Assembly: GCF_009690625.1 (NCBI RefSeq)
Contig: NZ_CP033878.1
Span: 868,001 to 932,000, forward strand
From: Halorhabdus sp. CBA1104
GTDB lineage: Archaea > Halobacteriota > Halobacteria > Halobacteriales > Haloarculaceae
DNA: 64,000 nucleotides
Reading direction: 5' to 3'
Position numbers and translations under genes: made by a program. Of the stretch, positions 46,784 through 55,992 are shown one piece after another (within the stretch, counting starts at the first letter, position 1; every line of letters starts with the position of its first letter). The notes below the pieces were generated by a model. That model was given only the letters and a program-made list of their open reading frames with translations. It had not been told where the DNA came from and did not search any database.

Positions 46784-48151
46784 ATGTCTACAGAGGCCTA
46801 TGATATCGTCGTCGTTGGGGGCGGGACTGCCGGAACCTTCGCCGCGGCGACCGCTGCCCAGCAGGGGCTCGACGTTGTTCTTCTCGAACGGAAACCCGAA
46901 GACGAGGCCGGCCACATCGCCTGTGGTGACGCGATCAAAGGCAAGAGTACGTTCCCCGATGTTATCGATCTCGAGTATCTCCGTGACGAATCGTTCACCA
47001 ACGAGAACATCAACCACGCACTGTTCGAGATCCCGGACGGCGAGACGATCGACTATCCGTTCGATACCGGCTCCGGGGCTATCGTCGACCGCAAACGCTA
47101 CGGTGACGTATTGCTCGAAGAGGCCGATCGCGTCGGCGCGGAAATTCACTACAATACGGTCGTCCGCGACGTCATCCAGAACGGCCGGGTCGAGGGCGTC
47201 GAGGCAACCCGAGAGGGCAATCACTATCGCTACGAAGCCGACATCGTTATCGACGCTGCCGGTGTGCTGTCGATCCTGCAGGACAAAGCCGACCTCGATG
47301 GAGCCACGTTCGACACGAACGTCAACTACCAGCAGTTTTGCTCTGCCTATCGGGAGGTCATCGAGGTCGAGGAACCCGTCGATTGGGACGACGCGATCGT
47401 CTTCAAACCGACCGAGGAACTGGGCTATCTCTGGTACTTCCCGCGGACGCCCACGGAAATCAACGTGGGTCTCGGCTTCCAGATGGATCGAGAGCCGATG
47501 GAACTGGTCGAGGTACTCCGGGAAGACCTCCGAAACCGTCCCGAGTTCGAGAACGCGACCGTCAAAGACAAGCTCGGAGCCGCGTTGCCGACCCGACGAC
47601 CGTACGATTCCGCGACGGCCCCGGGACTGATCGCCGTCGGCGACGCCGCCGGACACGTCAATCCGACGACCGGGGGCGGCATTCCCGGCGCGGCCAAAGC
47701 CGGTCACTGGGCGGCCGACGTTGCCGCTGACGCCATTGCCGAGGGCGACGTCAGCGAAGCCGCGCTGTGGGAGTACAACCGCCGTGTCCAGACCGACTTC
47801 GGGAAGCGCTTTGCCGCCATGGATCTGTACAATATCTTCGGCGGCACGCACTCGATCGAGGATCTCACCGAGGTCCTGTCGGCGTTGCCCGCCCAGCAGC
47901 TCATCGACATCTTGGGCCGGTCGGGTACGGCTTCGATGAGCCTCGGCCTGAAGCTCAAGACGTTGAAAGATACCTTCGGCCACTGGCAGACGTTGTACGA
48001 CGCCTACAAGGTCAACAAGCGGGCGAGTGAACTCAAAGCCATCTACGACGATTACCCGACACTTCCCGAGAACTTCGACGCCTGGCAGGAGCGCCGCGAC
48101 ACGTTTATGGAGCGCTTTTTCGCCGAGTTCGACGCTGACCCGAAGTACTGA
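46784..48151 (+). CDS. Geranylgeranyl reductase family protein
   Basis: 455 residues. N-terminal FAD motif VVVGGGTAGTFAAATAA (9-25), then ERKPEDEAGHIACGDAI, YFPRTPTEINVGLGFQ and the second FAD motif IAVGDAAGHVNPTTGGGIPGA, all typical of GGR. It saturates the geranylgeranyl chains of archaeal lipids (or quinones). The promoter box GGTTTTTG is centred 27 nt upstream of the ATG. Confidence 0.9.
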   Translation: MSTEAYDIVVVGGGTAGTFAAATAAQQGLDVVLLERKPEDEAGHIACGDAIKGKSTFPDVIDLEYLRDESFTNENINHALFEIPDGETIDYPFDTGSGAIVDRKRYGDVLLEEADRVGAEIHYNTVVRDVIQNGRVEGVEATREGNHYRYEADIVIDAAGVLSILQDKADLDGATFDTNVNYQQFCSAYREVIEVEEPVDWDDAIVFKPTEELGYLWYFPRTPTEINVGLGFQMDREPMELVEVLREDLRNRPEFENATVKDKLGAALPTRRPYDSATAPGLIAVGDAAGHVNPTTGGGIPGAAKAGHWAADVAADAIAEGDVSEAALWEYNRRVQTDFGKRFAAMDLYNIFGGTHSIEDLTEVLSALPAQQLIDILGRSGTASMSLGLKLKTLKDTFGHWQTLYDAYKVNKRASELKAIYDDYPTLPENFDAWQERRDTFMERFFAEFDADPKY

Positions 48152-48209
48152 GCCCCGATCGATTTCGCCCTCGTAGCAATTATACGCGCCCGTACCAAAG
48201 CTCCGGGAC

Positions 48210-48953
48210 ATGTCGGGCGGGAACGCGTCGGGACTGGTCGCCGGTATCAGCATCGACCTCAAACGGCTCCACGAGACGTGGATGGAGATCGTCTATCCGC
48301 GCCAGGTTGACGCAGACGAGACTGTCCTCGGGAAGTGGACACCCAGTTCTCGGCGGAGCCGAATTACCTACCGCCTCTGGGGTATCGCTGGCGTGCCGGT
48401 CATCGGCCTGCTGTACCCATTCGTGCTGCTGGGGTACGTGGTCCGTGCCCAGGCCGATCGCCTGGACGGTGTCGCGGCCCGTCTCGGCGCGATCGGTGTC
48501 GTCGGTGCCCTCGCGGTACTCTGGGGCGGGCTGTCGATCGTCGCCTGGGACCAGTTCACCAGAGCCGGATTCATCGCCGTGCTGGCCGCGAGTCTCGTTG
48601 CCGTCGTCGCTGGCTTGCTTGCTTACCTGTTTCGCCGCGTCGGCGGGCGATTCACCACGGTGTTGGTGGCCTATCCCCTCGGCGTGACAGCACTGTTTTT
48701 GCCACCGGTCGTCGCTGCGCTGTACTCGCCGACGATTGCCGACGTCGTCTTTGCCCAGAGTGAGGCCGTCGCGAAGTGGATCAACACCAACCTTCTCGAC
48801 GTCTTCGACATCAACGATCGGTTGCGCCGGACCTACGACCTCCGCGGGGTTGCCCACGTTGGGATGTGGGTCGGTATCTCGGTCCCGGTCGGCTGGCTCG
48901 TCGGATTTGTCGTCACGTTGGCGAATCTCGTTCGTCCGAGTCGTCCTGAATAA
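48210..48953 (+). CDS. Haloarchaeal multi-pass membrane protein, function unknown
   Basis: 247 residues with about five helices. A cytoplasmic start (LKRLHETWMEIVYPRQVDADETVLGKW) precedes VPVIGLLYPFVLLGYVV and later helices. An AATTATACG box is centred about 27 nt upstream of the ATG. The end overlaps the convergent gene by 41 nt. No family recognised. Confidence 0.7.
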   Translation: MSGGNASGLVAGISIDLKRLHETWMEIVYPRQVDADETVLGKWTPSSRRSRITYRLWGIAGVPVIGLLYPFVLLGYVVRAQADRLDGVAARLGAIGVVGALAVLWGGLSIVAWDQFTRAGFIAVLAASLVAVVAGLLAYLFRRVGGRFTTVLVAYPLGVTALFLPPVVAALYSPTIADVVFAQSEAVAKWINTNLLDVFDINDRLRRTYDLRGVAHVGMWVGISVPVGWLVGFVVTLANLVRPSRPE

Positions 48954-49689
48954 TCCGGTCGGGATCGACGCCGTTGTCACCGATCCGGACGGCAACGTCG
49001 TTGCCCCCAACGTGAATCGTTCCACCGACCACCAGTGGTGCGACGACGCCCCCCGCGATCGTGCCAGGGTGGCCCAACCTGGCGTCGATACTGATAGCGT
49101 CGCCTGCTTCGAGTTCGACGTCCTCGATGAAGGTCTGTGCGGCCCCGAGTAGTTCTTCGTGCGTATATTCCCTTGCCGTCGTGACGAGGGCAGCGTCAGG
49201 CGACACCGACTCGGGCGGAGCGATCGGGGTCTCGCTCCAGAATTCACTCTCGAAGTGGACGACTTCGGGGTCGGTCGGCGGGCCACCGTAGGCGAGTGTC
49301 GTACAGCCCGCACTCGTCTCGTAGGCCTCGCTCCAGGCCGCCGGACAGAGCAGCGCTCCGCCATCGAACGGCGGCGCTGGGTCGAACTGGACGTTCGCCC
49401 CGAGAGTCCCGGCCCCGACAAACGACAACAGTACTTCCGGAATGGGAGTTGTCGCCTGTCGTGTCGGATCCGTTGGCGGCTGTCCATCCGGCCGTTTCGG
49501 GGCATCGACGATGCCGACCGTTGTACCCGCGTGAACGCCGTACAACCGCAGTAGATTCGCCGTCTTCCAGGCGGTCGCACAGAAACTCTCGTAGGTGTGG
49601 GAACGCGCCCTGTCGTCGGCCCGACGATAGGCCAGTGCCTCGCTCCGGCGCTCGGGAGCGACGAGATCGCCAAGTACCTCCGGATCCAT
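48913..49689 (-). CDS. Truncated acyl-CoA synthetase-like (AMP-binding) protein
   Basis: 258 residues, about half the length of an acyl-CoA synthetase. The order resembles the N-terminal AMP-binding domain: SHTYESFCATAWKTANLL near the start, then AREYTHEELLGAAQTFIED and VAPLVVGGTIHVGG. It lacks the TSGTTG P-loop and the C-terminal lid. It may be a non-catalytic paralogue; its open frame is intact. A GGCAAAAAC box lies 27 nt upstream of the ATG at 49689. Overlaps the convergent neighbour by 41 nt. Confidence 0.68.
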   Translation of the reverse strand: MDPEVLGDLVAPERRSEALAYRRADDRARSHTYESFCATAWKTANLLRLYGVHAGTTVGIVDAPKRPDGQPPTDPTRQATTPIPEVLLSFVGAGTLGANVQFDPAPPFDGGALLCPAAWSEAYETSAGCTTLAYGGPPTDPEVVHFESEFWSETPIAPPESVSPDAALVTTAREYTHEELLGAAQTFIEDVELEAGDAISIDARLGHPGTIAGGVVAPLVVGGTIHVGGNDVAVRIGDNGVDPDRIIQDDSDERDSPT

Positions 49690-49805
49690 ACCCGTCCGGT
49701 CGGTGCCATCGGGCAAAAACGGGCGGGGTTTCCGATCGCTCTTTGGCCTGTCAGTCCGCGTCCGGGACCGGAACGCTCAACTCCCCGGCTCTCGGCTACC
49801 CGCTC

Positions 49806-50951
49806 ATGAACGAGTTCGTCAAAGACAACCCCGGCCGGGCGTGGCTCGCGACCTTCGCAGTCGCTGTCCTCGCGGTGGCCGGTGGGTCACTCGCGTTCAC
49901 CAAAACAGTCTGGGATCGGTTCATCTGGCAGTATTTCTGGGGACCAGTGTACGCTGATGCCCACAACGCCGCCTGTGCGATCAAGGCCCAGGGCGAGACG
50001 ACGCTCGTCAGTTGGTCGAATCAGGCCCAGTGTGCCATCCAAGGGAACGCCGTCGTCGCGGAGCCAGGGTACACCATCGTCTCCGAGGTCGGCTACATGA
50101 TCACTGCCTTTTTCTTCGTGATCGGGGTCTTCCTGCTGTTGCGACGGCTCGACCTCTCACTCGACAGAAACATGCTGTATGCGCTGGTGCCGTTCATGCT
50201 GTTCGGTGGGGCGCTGCGTGTCGTCGAGGACGCCACCGACGAAGTGCCAGCGGGCGTCGACTCGTTCCTGTCGTATCCGCTGAATTCGCTTTTCATCAGT
50301 CCCGTCATCTACTTCACCGTCTTTGCGATCGCCCTGACAGCACTCCTCGCGAGCGTCGAACTGGCCGATCGCGACATCGTCGAGACGACACACAAACCGC
50401 TCGCTGCGATGGGAATCGGCGTCTTGGCGGTCACGACGGCCTATCTGGGGATGCTCGGGCTCACTGCCGAGTACGTCGGGTTCTATCCACAAGTCATCGT
50501 TCTGACGGTCGGACTGGCGTCGCTGTTTGCCTACGGACTGTATGTCCTGGCAGATCGCTTCGCTCCCGAGATCAATCGCGGGACTGGCTACGCCGGCCTG
50601 GTTGTGCTGTGGGGCCAGGCTATCGACGGGGTTGCGAACGTGCTGATGGCCGACTGGATCCACGCCATCGGACTGCCCGAGGCGCTGACCTACTCGGCGA
50701 AACACCCTGCAAACGCGATCATTATCGACGTGACCAATACCGTGTTGCCACCAGGGGTCATCGACGTCATCGGGACGTCGTGGCCGTTCCTCCTGGTGAA
50801 ACTCGCCGTCCCACTCGGATTCGTCTGGCTGTTTACCGAGGAATTCGTCGAAGAGAGTCCGCGCTTCTCGTATCTCCTACTCGTGGCAGTGACCGCCGTC
50901 GGCCTCGGCCCCGGCACCCGTGACATGGTGCGTGCGGCCCTCGCGATCTAA
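49806..50951 (+). CDS. DUF63 family membrane protein
   Basis: 381 residues with about eight helices. MNEFVKDNPGRAWLATFAV, FMLFGGALRVVEDATDEVPAG, and VLWGQAIDGVANVLMADW are characteristic of the euryarchaeal DUF63 membrane family. Function unknown; charged residues inside helices suggest a transporter or enzyme within the membrane. Confidence 0.85.
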   Translation: MNEFVKDNPGRAWLATFAVAVLAVAGGSLAFTKTVWDRFIWQYFWGPVYADAHNAACAIKAQGETTLVSWSNQAQCAIQGNAVVAEPGYTIVSEVGYMITAFFFVIGVFLLLRRLDLSLDRNMLYALVPFMLFGGALRVVEDATDEVPAGVDSFLSYPLNSLFISPVIYFTVFAIALTALLASVELADRDIVETTHKPLAAMGIGVLAVTTAYLGMLGLTAEYVGFYPQVIVLTVGLASLFAYGLYVLADRFAPEINRGTGYAGLVVLWGQAIDGVANVLMADWIHAIGLPEALTYSAKHPANAIIIDVTNTVLPPGVIDVIGTSWPFLLVKLAVPLGFVWLFTEEFVEESPRFSYLLLVAVTAVGLGPGTRDMVRAALAI

Positions 50952-50957
50952 GGCCAC

Positions 50958-52670
50958 TCACGGGAACGGGTGGAAGGCGTTGTCCGGGCGCGGTTCGAAG
51001 CCCAGTTCCGGCGGCACCGATTCGAGCCGGTCGCCGAAGTACGGCTCCCCGAGGAACAACGGTTGGGCTTTCGGGACGAGGACACGGGTTGCTTCGAAAC
51101 CAAGCTCGTCGATATCGCGTGGCGTTAGCCGTGTCGCGTACGGCGTCATACCTGCTTTTGTGATACGCTCGACGACGGCTTCGAGTTCAGCTTGCCCTAC
51201 TGGCGGATCGGGCACCCCGACATCCGTCGCTGGCACCGTACTCGGGGCGTCGATGAACTGTTTGACGCGCTCGGGGAAAGATGCGTACTCGCCGATTGCT
51301 CCGCCGGCACTGGCGGCTTGCTCTGGCCCCATCCGGGACAGTTCGAGCCAATTCTGGGTGGCTTCCGAAAGGGCCGATCGGGCGGCCTCGGTCGGGTCGA
51401 GCTGCGCACTCGATCCGAGTGCGAACCGGGGCCACTGCTCGGCCCGGTGGACGGCACAGGCGACGACCGGGACATCGACGTCCTGGGTGAGCAGCAGCGT
51501 CGTGACCGACAACCCCTCGGCCTCCAATCGTCCAATCAGCGTCTGGAAGCTGTCGTCCTCGACGGACAACCCGAGGGGTTCGAACGTCGAGTACCACGAC
51601 AGCATTGCCGCATCGCGTTCGATAACCTCGTACAGGCCCGCAAGCATGGCTTCGATCGCGTCGTTTCCAAAGCCAAGGCCGGTGGTCGTTGCCGGCCGAA
51701 TCCGTTCGTTCGGTGGCGGGTAGACAGCCAGCGACGCCGGGAGTTGGACTGTTTGGCTCGTCGCGAGGTTCTCCCCGTCGATCCACGACCACGTGGCCTC
51801 TTTGGCCGGTTGCGACGGGCCGACGAACGACGACGGCGGGACCGGCGTCGCTACATCCGCTGGCGTGCCTTCCTGGAAGTTCGCTTGTCGATAGACGCCG
51901 GCTGCGTATCGCTCGTATACTTCACCGAACCCTTTCATCAGCGATGCGTTCCAGTCTAGGGCCACGCCCGCTGCCTGATTGGCCGCACTGGCGTCGCTGA
52001 ACCCACTGGTATCGGCGGACTGGGCCAGGTAGTACGGCAGCGGATAGGACGAGACTTCGCCCACTTCGCGGACGAGGCCAACCCGCTCGTCGAGACCGCG
52101 CTCGGCTCGTCCCAGAGACTCATCGACCTCGCGATCGACCCGTTCCCGGCCGATCGTCCGGTCCGGTTCCGTCCCGCACGCACAGTGAGGGACGGCCAAA
52201 ACTCGTCGTCGAGCGTGTGGTACCTCGATGACGGTCCCGAAGGGATCTGGGCCGTCTGTCCCGGGATCCAGGACGCTTGCGACGGCCCGGCCAGCGATTG
52301 CGCCTGCGTACCGAGCAGTCGCCGGGGGCTGGGCTCTGGTGGGCTGTTCGCTCGGATCGACGTTTGCACGGACTCGGGTCCCCAGACACTCATAACAGGC
52401 ACTATCGCTCCGAAAGCCAGTGATTGCCGCGTCGACCACCGGGACACCGCCGACCCCACCGAGCTCGACTGCAATCCAGGGCGTCTCTGCCTCCAGGGCA
52501 GTGTCGTTGGCGCGTTCGAAGGTCGTCGCACCGGCGACGTCGACCACGATACCCAGCTCGTCGGCCCCAGGATCGAGGGCCTGGCGCCGTTGTGTCTCTA
52601 CGTCGACGTCTTCGAGTGCGGCCTCGATGGCCGCGACGGCCGGCCCCGATCCGACGATACCTACAGCCAT
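50958..52670 (-). CDS. YcaO-domain protein with N-terminal E1-like region
   Basis: 570 residues from 52670. Residues 1-165 are Rossmann-like with paired cysteines (CYECLGTRV and CACG, four Cys for zinc), as in the degraded ThiF/E1-like domains of azoline-forming enzymes. Residues 200-570 are YcaO (FGNDAIEAMLAGLYEVIERDA is the ATP-binding core), ending FHPFP, a proline-rich end like that of TOMM cyclodehydratases. No precursor peptide is recognised nearby. It may modify a peptide or a protein or act as an ATP-dependent thioamide/azoline enzyme. A CAAAAAGG box lies about 27 nt upstream. Confidence 0.85.
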   Translation of the reverse strand: MAVGIVGSGPAVAAIEAALEDVDVETQRRQALDPGADELGIVVDVAGATTFERANDTALEAETPWIAVELGGVGGVPVVDAAITGFRSDSACYECLGTRVRANVDPSEQPTRAQPPATARYAGAIAGRAVASVLDPGTDGPDPFGTVIEVPHARRRVLAVPHCACGTEPDRTIGRERVDREVDESLGRAERGLDERVGLVREVGEVSSYPLPYYLAQSADTSGFSDASAANQAAGVALDWNASLMKGFGEVYERYAAGVYRQANFQEGTPADVATPVPPSSFVGPSQPAKEATWSWIDGENLATSQTVQLPASLAVYPPPNERIRPATTTGLGFGNDAIEAMLAGLYEVIERDAAMLSWYSTFEPLGLSVEDDSFQTLIGRLEAEGLSVTTLLLTQDVDVPVVACAVHRAEQWPRFALGSSAQLDPTEAARSALSEATQNWLELSRMGPEQAASAGGAIGEYASFPERVKQFIDAPSTVPATDVGVPDPPVGQAELEAVVERITKAGMTPYATRLTPRDIDELGFEATRVLVPKAQPLFLGEPYFGDRLESVPPELGFEPRPDNAFHPFP

Positions 52671-52707
52671 GCCTCTGGATGCTCGCGCGAACGGCAAAAA
52701 GGCCGCG

Positions 52708-53508
52708 TTACCGAAGCTGTGCCATCGCTTGCTCGGCCAGTTCGCTGGCGTCAGCTTCCCGGAGGGCGTCCGTGCCGAGTAACAACCGCAAGCGCGGGCG
52801 CCCGACGTCGATCGGTACCTTCTCCGTATCGAGGAGGCCTCGATCCTCGAGTTGGGTCTTCGTTCGCGAGAACGTGGCCTTACTGGCGAGCCCAACGTCT
52901 TCGCCCCACTTGCTGATGTCATAGAGCAGTTGCTCGTTGCGCGCTGCCACGAGCAGACTGATGGTCACTTCGTCGAGTCCGTCGCCGTCGCCACGGGCCA
53001 CGGAGAGCGAATCGAGGACGGCGTCGAAATCCGCGACTGTCTCAGCACCCAGCTCGTCTTCGAGGGTCGATCTGACGGCCGTGAGTGGCGGTGTTCGGAG
53101 CGTGAATGGATCGGCCTCGTCCCACCGTTCGTCGTAGAATGCACGCGTCGCCTCGACAAACGACTCCTCGGCAGTCCCGAGGCCTGCCGCTGTCGAACCG
53201 GCTTCGACGACCGAGACAACAGCCTCGCTCGTGACGAGCAAGGAGTTTACCGGCGGATCGTCGAGCACCCGGATTGTGAGGATATCTGCATCGATCAAAT
53301 CGGCAGCGAGGCTCCCGATCAAAAAGTCGTCCATTTCGTCTTTGAGTGCGCGTTCGTTGGCGAGGACGTCGACTGCAGGCGGCGCATCGAGTTCGTCGAG
53401 TGTCGTGACGAGTTCCCTGATCGTCTCCCGTGCCGGGTTGACGACGATGACGTTCTGGGCTGACCCCACCGTATCCGCGATAATCGTGCGTAGTGGTCGC
53501 CCTACCAT
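52708..53508 (-). CDS. tbsP: TbsP-family transcriptional regulator
   Basis: 266 residues from the ATG at 53508 (an ATG at 53523 is in frame). The N-terminal alpha/beta effector domain begins VGRPLRTIIADTVGSAQNV. A C-terminal winged helix follows (YDISKWGEDVGLASKATFSR and PIDVGRPRLRLLLG), which I recall as the haloarchaeal TbsP (DUF5821) layout. TbsP in Haloferax was reported to act with TrmB on gapII. The start is chosen because TTATATATAA (53531-53540) is centred 27 nt upstream of 53508. It lies 37 nt upstream of YcaO, same direction, so may be linked to it. Confidence 0.78.
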   Translation of the reverse strand: MVGRPLRTIIADTVGSAQNVIVVNPARETIRELVTTLDELDAPPAVDVLANERALKDEMDDFLIGSLAADLIDADILTIRVLDDPPVNSLLVTSEAVVSVVEAGSTAAGLGTAEESFVEATRAFYDERWDEADPFTLRTPPLTAVRSTLEDELGAETVADFDAVLDSLSVARGDGDGLDEVTISLLVAARNEQLLYDISKWGEDVGLASKATFSRTKTQLEDRGLLDTEKVPIDVGRPRLRLLLGTDALREADASELAEQAMAQLR

Positions 53509-53530
53509 ATTTTGAGTGCTCATGAGATAC

Positions 53531-53540
53531 TTATATATAA
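53531..53540 (-). promoter_or_regulatory. tbsP promoter TATA box
   Basis: TTATATATAA is a perfect A/T palindrome-like box. It is 27 nt from the ATG at 53508 and only about 12 nt from the one at 53523, which decides the start. Confidence 0.55.
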
Positions 53541-53738
53541 CAACCGCGAGTGTTTAATCTTATTCTCTAGGCAATCCTGTATCAGCTGGGTTGCATTATG
53601 TCAGGCGCGCTCTGGGTAGATCTGAGTCCATTCGTGTGTCTTCGGGTATCGCTGGTCTGGCGTGTGCTCGATCAGTCGACTGGGCTCTCCCAAACGCGGA
53701 CAGGTAGACCTTTTAGGAGGGGGCCGTCAGGGATAGAT

Positions 53739-54986
53739 ATGACCCACGAGACCGTCCGCGAGGTCGATCCAGAACTGGCGGCCGCCCTCGGTGGCGAGCG
53801 GGAGCGACAAGAAGACACGCTGGCGATGATCGCCAGTGAGAACCACGTCAGTGAGGCCGTCCTCGAAGCGCAGGGCTCGGCACTGACGAACATCTACGCC
53901 GAAGGCTATCCCGGCAAGCGCTATTATGCCGGCTGTGAGTACGCAGACGAAGTCGAGGAACTCGCGATCGAGCGTGCAACGGAGCTCTGGGGTGCCGAGC
54001 ACGTCAACGTCCAGCCCCACTCGGGCAGCCAGGCGAACATGGGCGTCTACCTCGGCGTCCTCGAACCAGGTGACAAGATTCTCTCACTCGATCTGACCCA
54101 CGGCGGCCACCTCTCCCATGGCCACCCCGCGAACTTCGCGGGCCAGGTCTACGACGTCGAGCAGTACGAGGTCGACGCCGAAACGGGCTACATCGACTAC
54201 GAGGGGCTCGCCGAGACGGCCGCGGAGTTCGACCCGGACATCATCGTCTCGGGGTATTCGGCCTATCCCCGCGAGGTCGAGTGGGAGACAATTCAGGACG
54301 TCGCCGACGACGTAGATGCCTACCACCTGGCCGACATCGCACACATCACCGGCCTGGTCGCGGCGGGTGTCCACGCCTCGCCGGTCGGTGTCGCCGACTT
54401 CGTGACGGGCTCGACCCACAAGACGATCCGGGCCGGTCGTGGCGGCATCATCATGTGCGACGAAGAATACGCCGACGACATCGATTCGGCGGTGTTCCCC
54501 GGCATGCAAGGCGGTCCACTGATGCACAACATCGCTGGCAAGGCCGTCGGGTTCAAGGAAGCCCTCGATCCCGATTTCGACGCGTACGCCGAACAGACTG
54601 TCGCGAACGCAGCTGCCCTGGCCGAGCGCCTGCAGGAACACGGACTCGAACTCGTCTCGGGCGGCACGGACAATCACCTCGTGTTGATCGACTTGCGGCC
54701 ATCACATCCCGACACGCCCGGGAAAGACGTCGAAGAAGCACTCGAAGACGCCGGCATCGTGCTCAACGCCAATACCGTCCCCGGCGAGACGCGCTCGGCG
54801 TTCAACCCCTCGGGGATCCGTGCTGGTACGCCCGGCCTGACGACGCGCGGATTCGACGAAGCAGCTTGTCGAGAAGTCGCAGACCTGATCTACGAGGTCG
54901 TCGACGCGCCCGACGACGAAGCCGTCATCGACGAGGTCAGCGAGCGCGTCGACGAACTGACTGACGAGTATCCCGTCTACGAGTAG
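53739..54986 (+). CDS. glyA: Serine hydroxymethyltransferase
   Basis: 415 residues, standard length. MIASENHVSEAV, THGGHLSHGHPANFAG and the PLP lysine in GSTHKTIRAGRGG (Lys228) are intact. It converts serine and tetrahydrofolate (or tetrahydromethanopterin-like pterin) to glycine and the methylene carrier. It is followed by folD, the next enzyme of the one-carbon pathway. CCTTTTAG at 53710-53716 is centred 27 nt upstream of the ATG. Confidence 0.95.
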   Translation: MTHETVREVDPELAAALGGERERQEDTLAMIASENHVSEAVLEAQGSALTNIYAEGYPGKRYYAGCEYADEVEELAIERATELWGAEHVNVQPHSGSQANMGVYLGVLEPGDKILSLDLTHGGHLSHGHPANFAGQVYDVEQYEVDAETGYIDYEGLAETAAEFDPDIIVSGYSAYPREVEWETIQDVADDVDAYHLADIAHITGLVAAGVHASPVGVADFVTGSTHKTIRAGRGGIIMCDEEYADDIDSAVFPGMQGGPLMHNIAGKAVGFKEALDPDFDAYAEQTVANAAALAERLQEHGLELVSGGTDNHLVLIDLRPSHPDTPGKDVEEALEDAGIVLNANTVPGETRSAFNPSGIRAGTPGLTTRGFDEAACREVADLIYEVVDAPDDEAVIDEVSERVDELTDEYPVYE

Positions 54987-55098
54987 TTGACTGGCCAGGC
55001 GCTCGTCTACTGAGTCCGGATCATCTGTTCTCGACGAGTGCATTTCGCTTCATATCGTTCCGGGACGTTCAAGAGGTGTCCCCACACCCGTCTACCTG

Positions 55099-55992
55099 AT
55101 GACTGAGATCATCGACGGGAACGCGGTCGCTCAACAAATTCGGGACGATCTTGGCGACGCCATCGACGCCCTGGCGGCCGCCGACGCCACCCCGACGCTC
55201 GCGACGGTGCTCATGAGTGACGACCCCGCAAGTGAGACGTACGTCTCGATGAAACAGGACGATTGTGCGGAGGTCGGCATCGAGGCCATCGACGTCGAGA
55301 TCGATCCGGACGCGCCAGCCCAGGACCTGTTCGACGAGATCGATCGACTCAACGCCGACGCCAACGTCGACGGGATTCTGGTCCAGATGCCGGTCCCCGA
55401 ACACGTCGACAAACAGTCGGTGCTGCGCCGGATCGATCCCGAAAAGGACGTCGACGGGTTCCACCCCGCAAACGTCGGCCGGTTGGTCGCCGGCGACGCC
55501 CGCTACAAGCCCTGTACCCCACACGGGATCCAGAAACTCCTCGAATCCGTCGACGTCGATCCGGAGGGGAAAGACGCCGTCATCGTCGGCCGCTCGGATA
55601 TCGTCGGCAAGCCGATGGCGAATCTCCTCGTTCAGAAGGCAGAGGGCGGGAACGCGACAGTCACGGTATGCCACTCGCGGACTGCCGATCTGGCGGAGAA
55701 GACCCGGGCGGCAGATATCGTCGTCGCTGCAGCGGGCGTCCCGGAGATGATCGACGGCGCGATGCTCTCGGATGGCGTCACCGTCGTCGACGTCGGTATC
55801 AATCGCGTCGATGCTGATACCGAGAAGGGCTACGAACTCGTGGGTGACGTCGACTTCGAGAGTGCAAAACAGAAAGCAAGCGCCATCACGCCTGTCCCGG
55901 GTGGTGTCGGACCGATGACCCGGGCGATGTTGTTGTACAACACGGTCAAAGCGGCCGGCCGCCACCACGACGTGTCCGTCTCACTCCCCTGA
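55099..55992 (+). CDS. folD: Methylenetetrahydrofolate dehydrogenase/cyclohydrolase
   Basis: 297 residues. ETYVSMKQDDCAEVGI contains the catalytic lysine (Lys52). ILVQMPVPEHVDKQ and DPEKDVDGFHPANVG are the substrate motifs, and VIVGRSDIVGKPMANLL the NAD(P) site. It oxidises methylene-THF to formyl-THF. It lies 112 nt after glyA, in the same direction. I see no clear TATA box, so it may be expressed with glyA. The stop overlaps the convergent zinc-ribbon gene by 12 nt. Confidence 0.95.
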   Translation: MTEIIDGNAVAQQIRDDLGDAIDALAAADATPTLATVLMSDDPASETYVSMKQDDCAEVGIEAIDVEIDPDAPAQDLFDEIDRLNADANVDGILVQMPVPEHVDKQSVLRRIDPEKDVDGFHPANVGRLVAGDARYKPCTPHGIQKLLESVDVDPEGKDAVIVGRSDIVGKPMANLLVQKAEGGNATVTVCHSRTADLAEKTRAADIVVAAAGVPEMIDGAMLSDGVTVVDVGINRVDADTEKGYELVGDVDFESAKQKASAITPVPGGVGPMTRAMLLYNTVKAAGRHHDVSVSLP

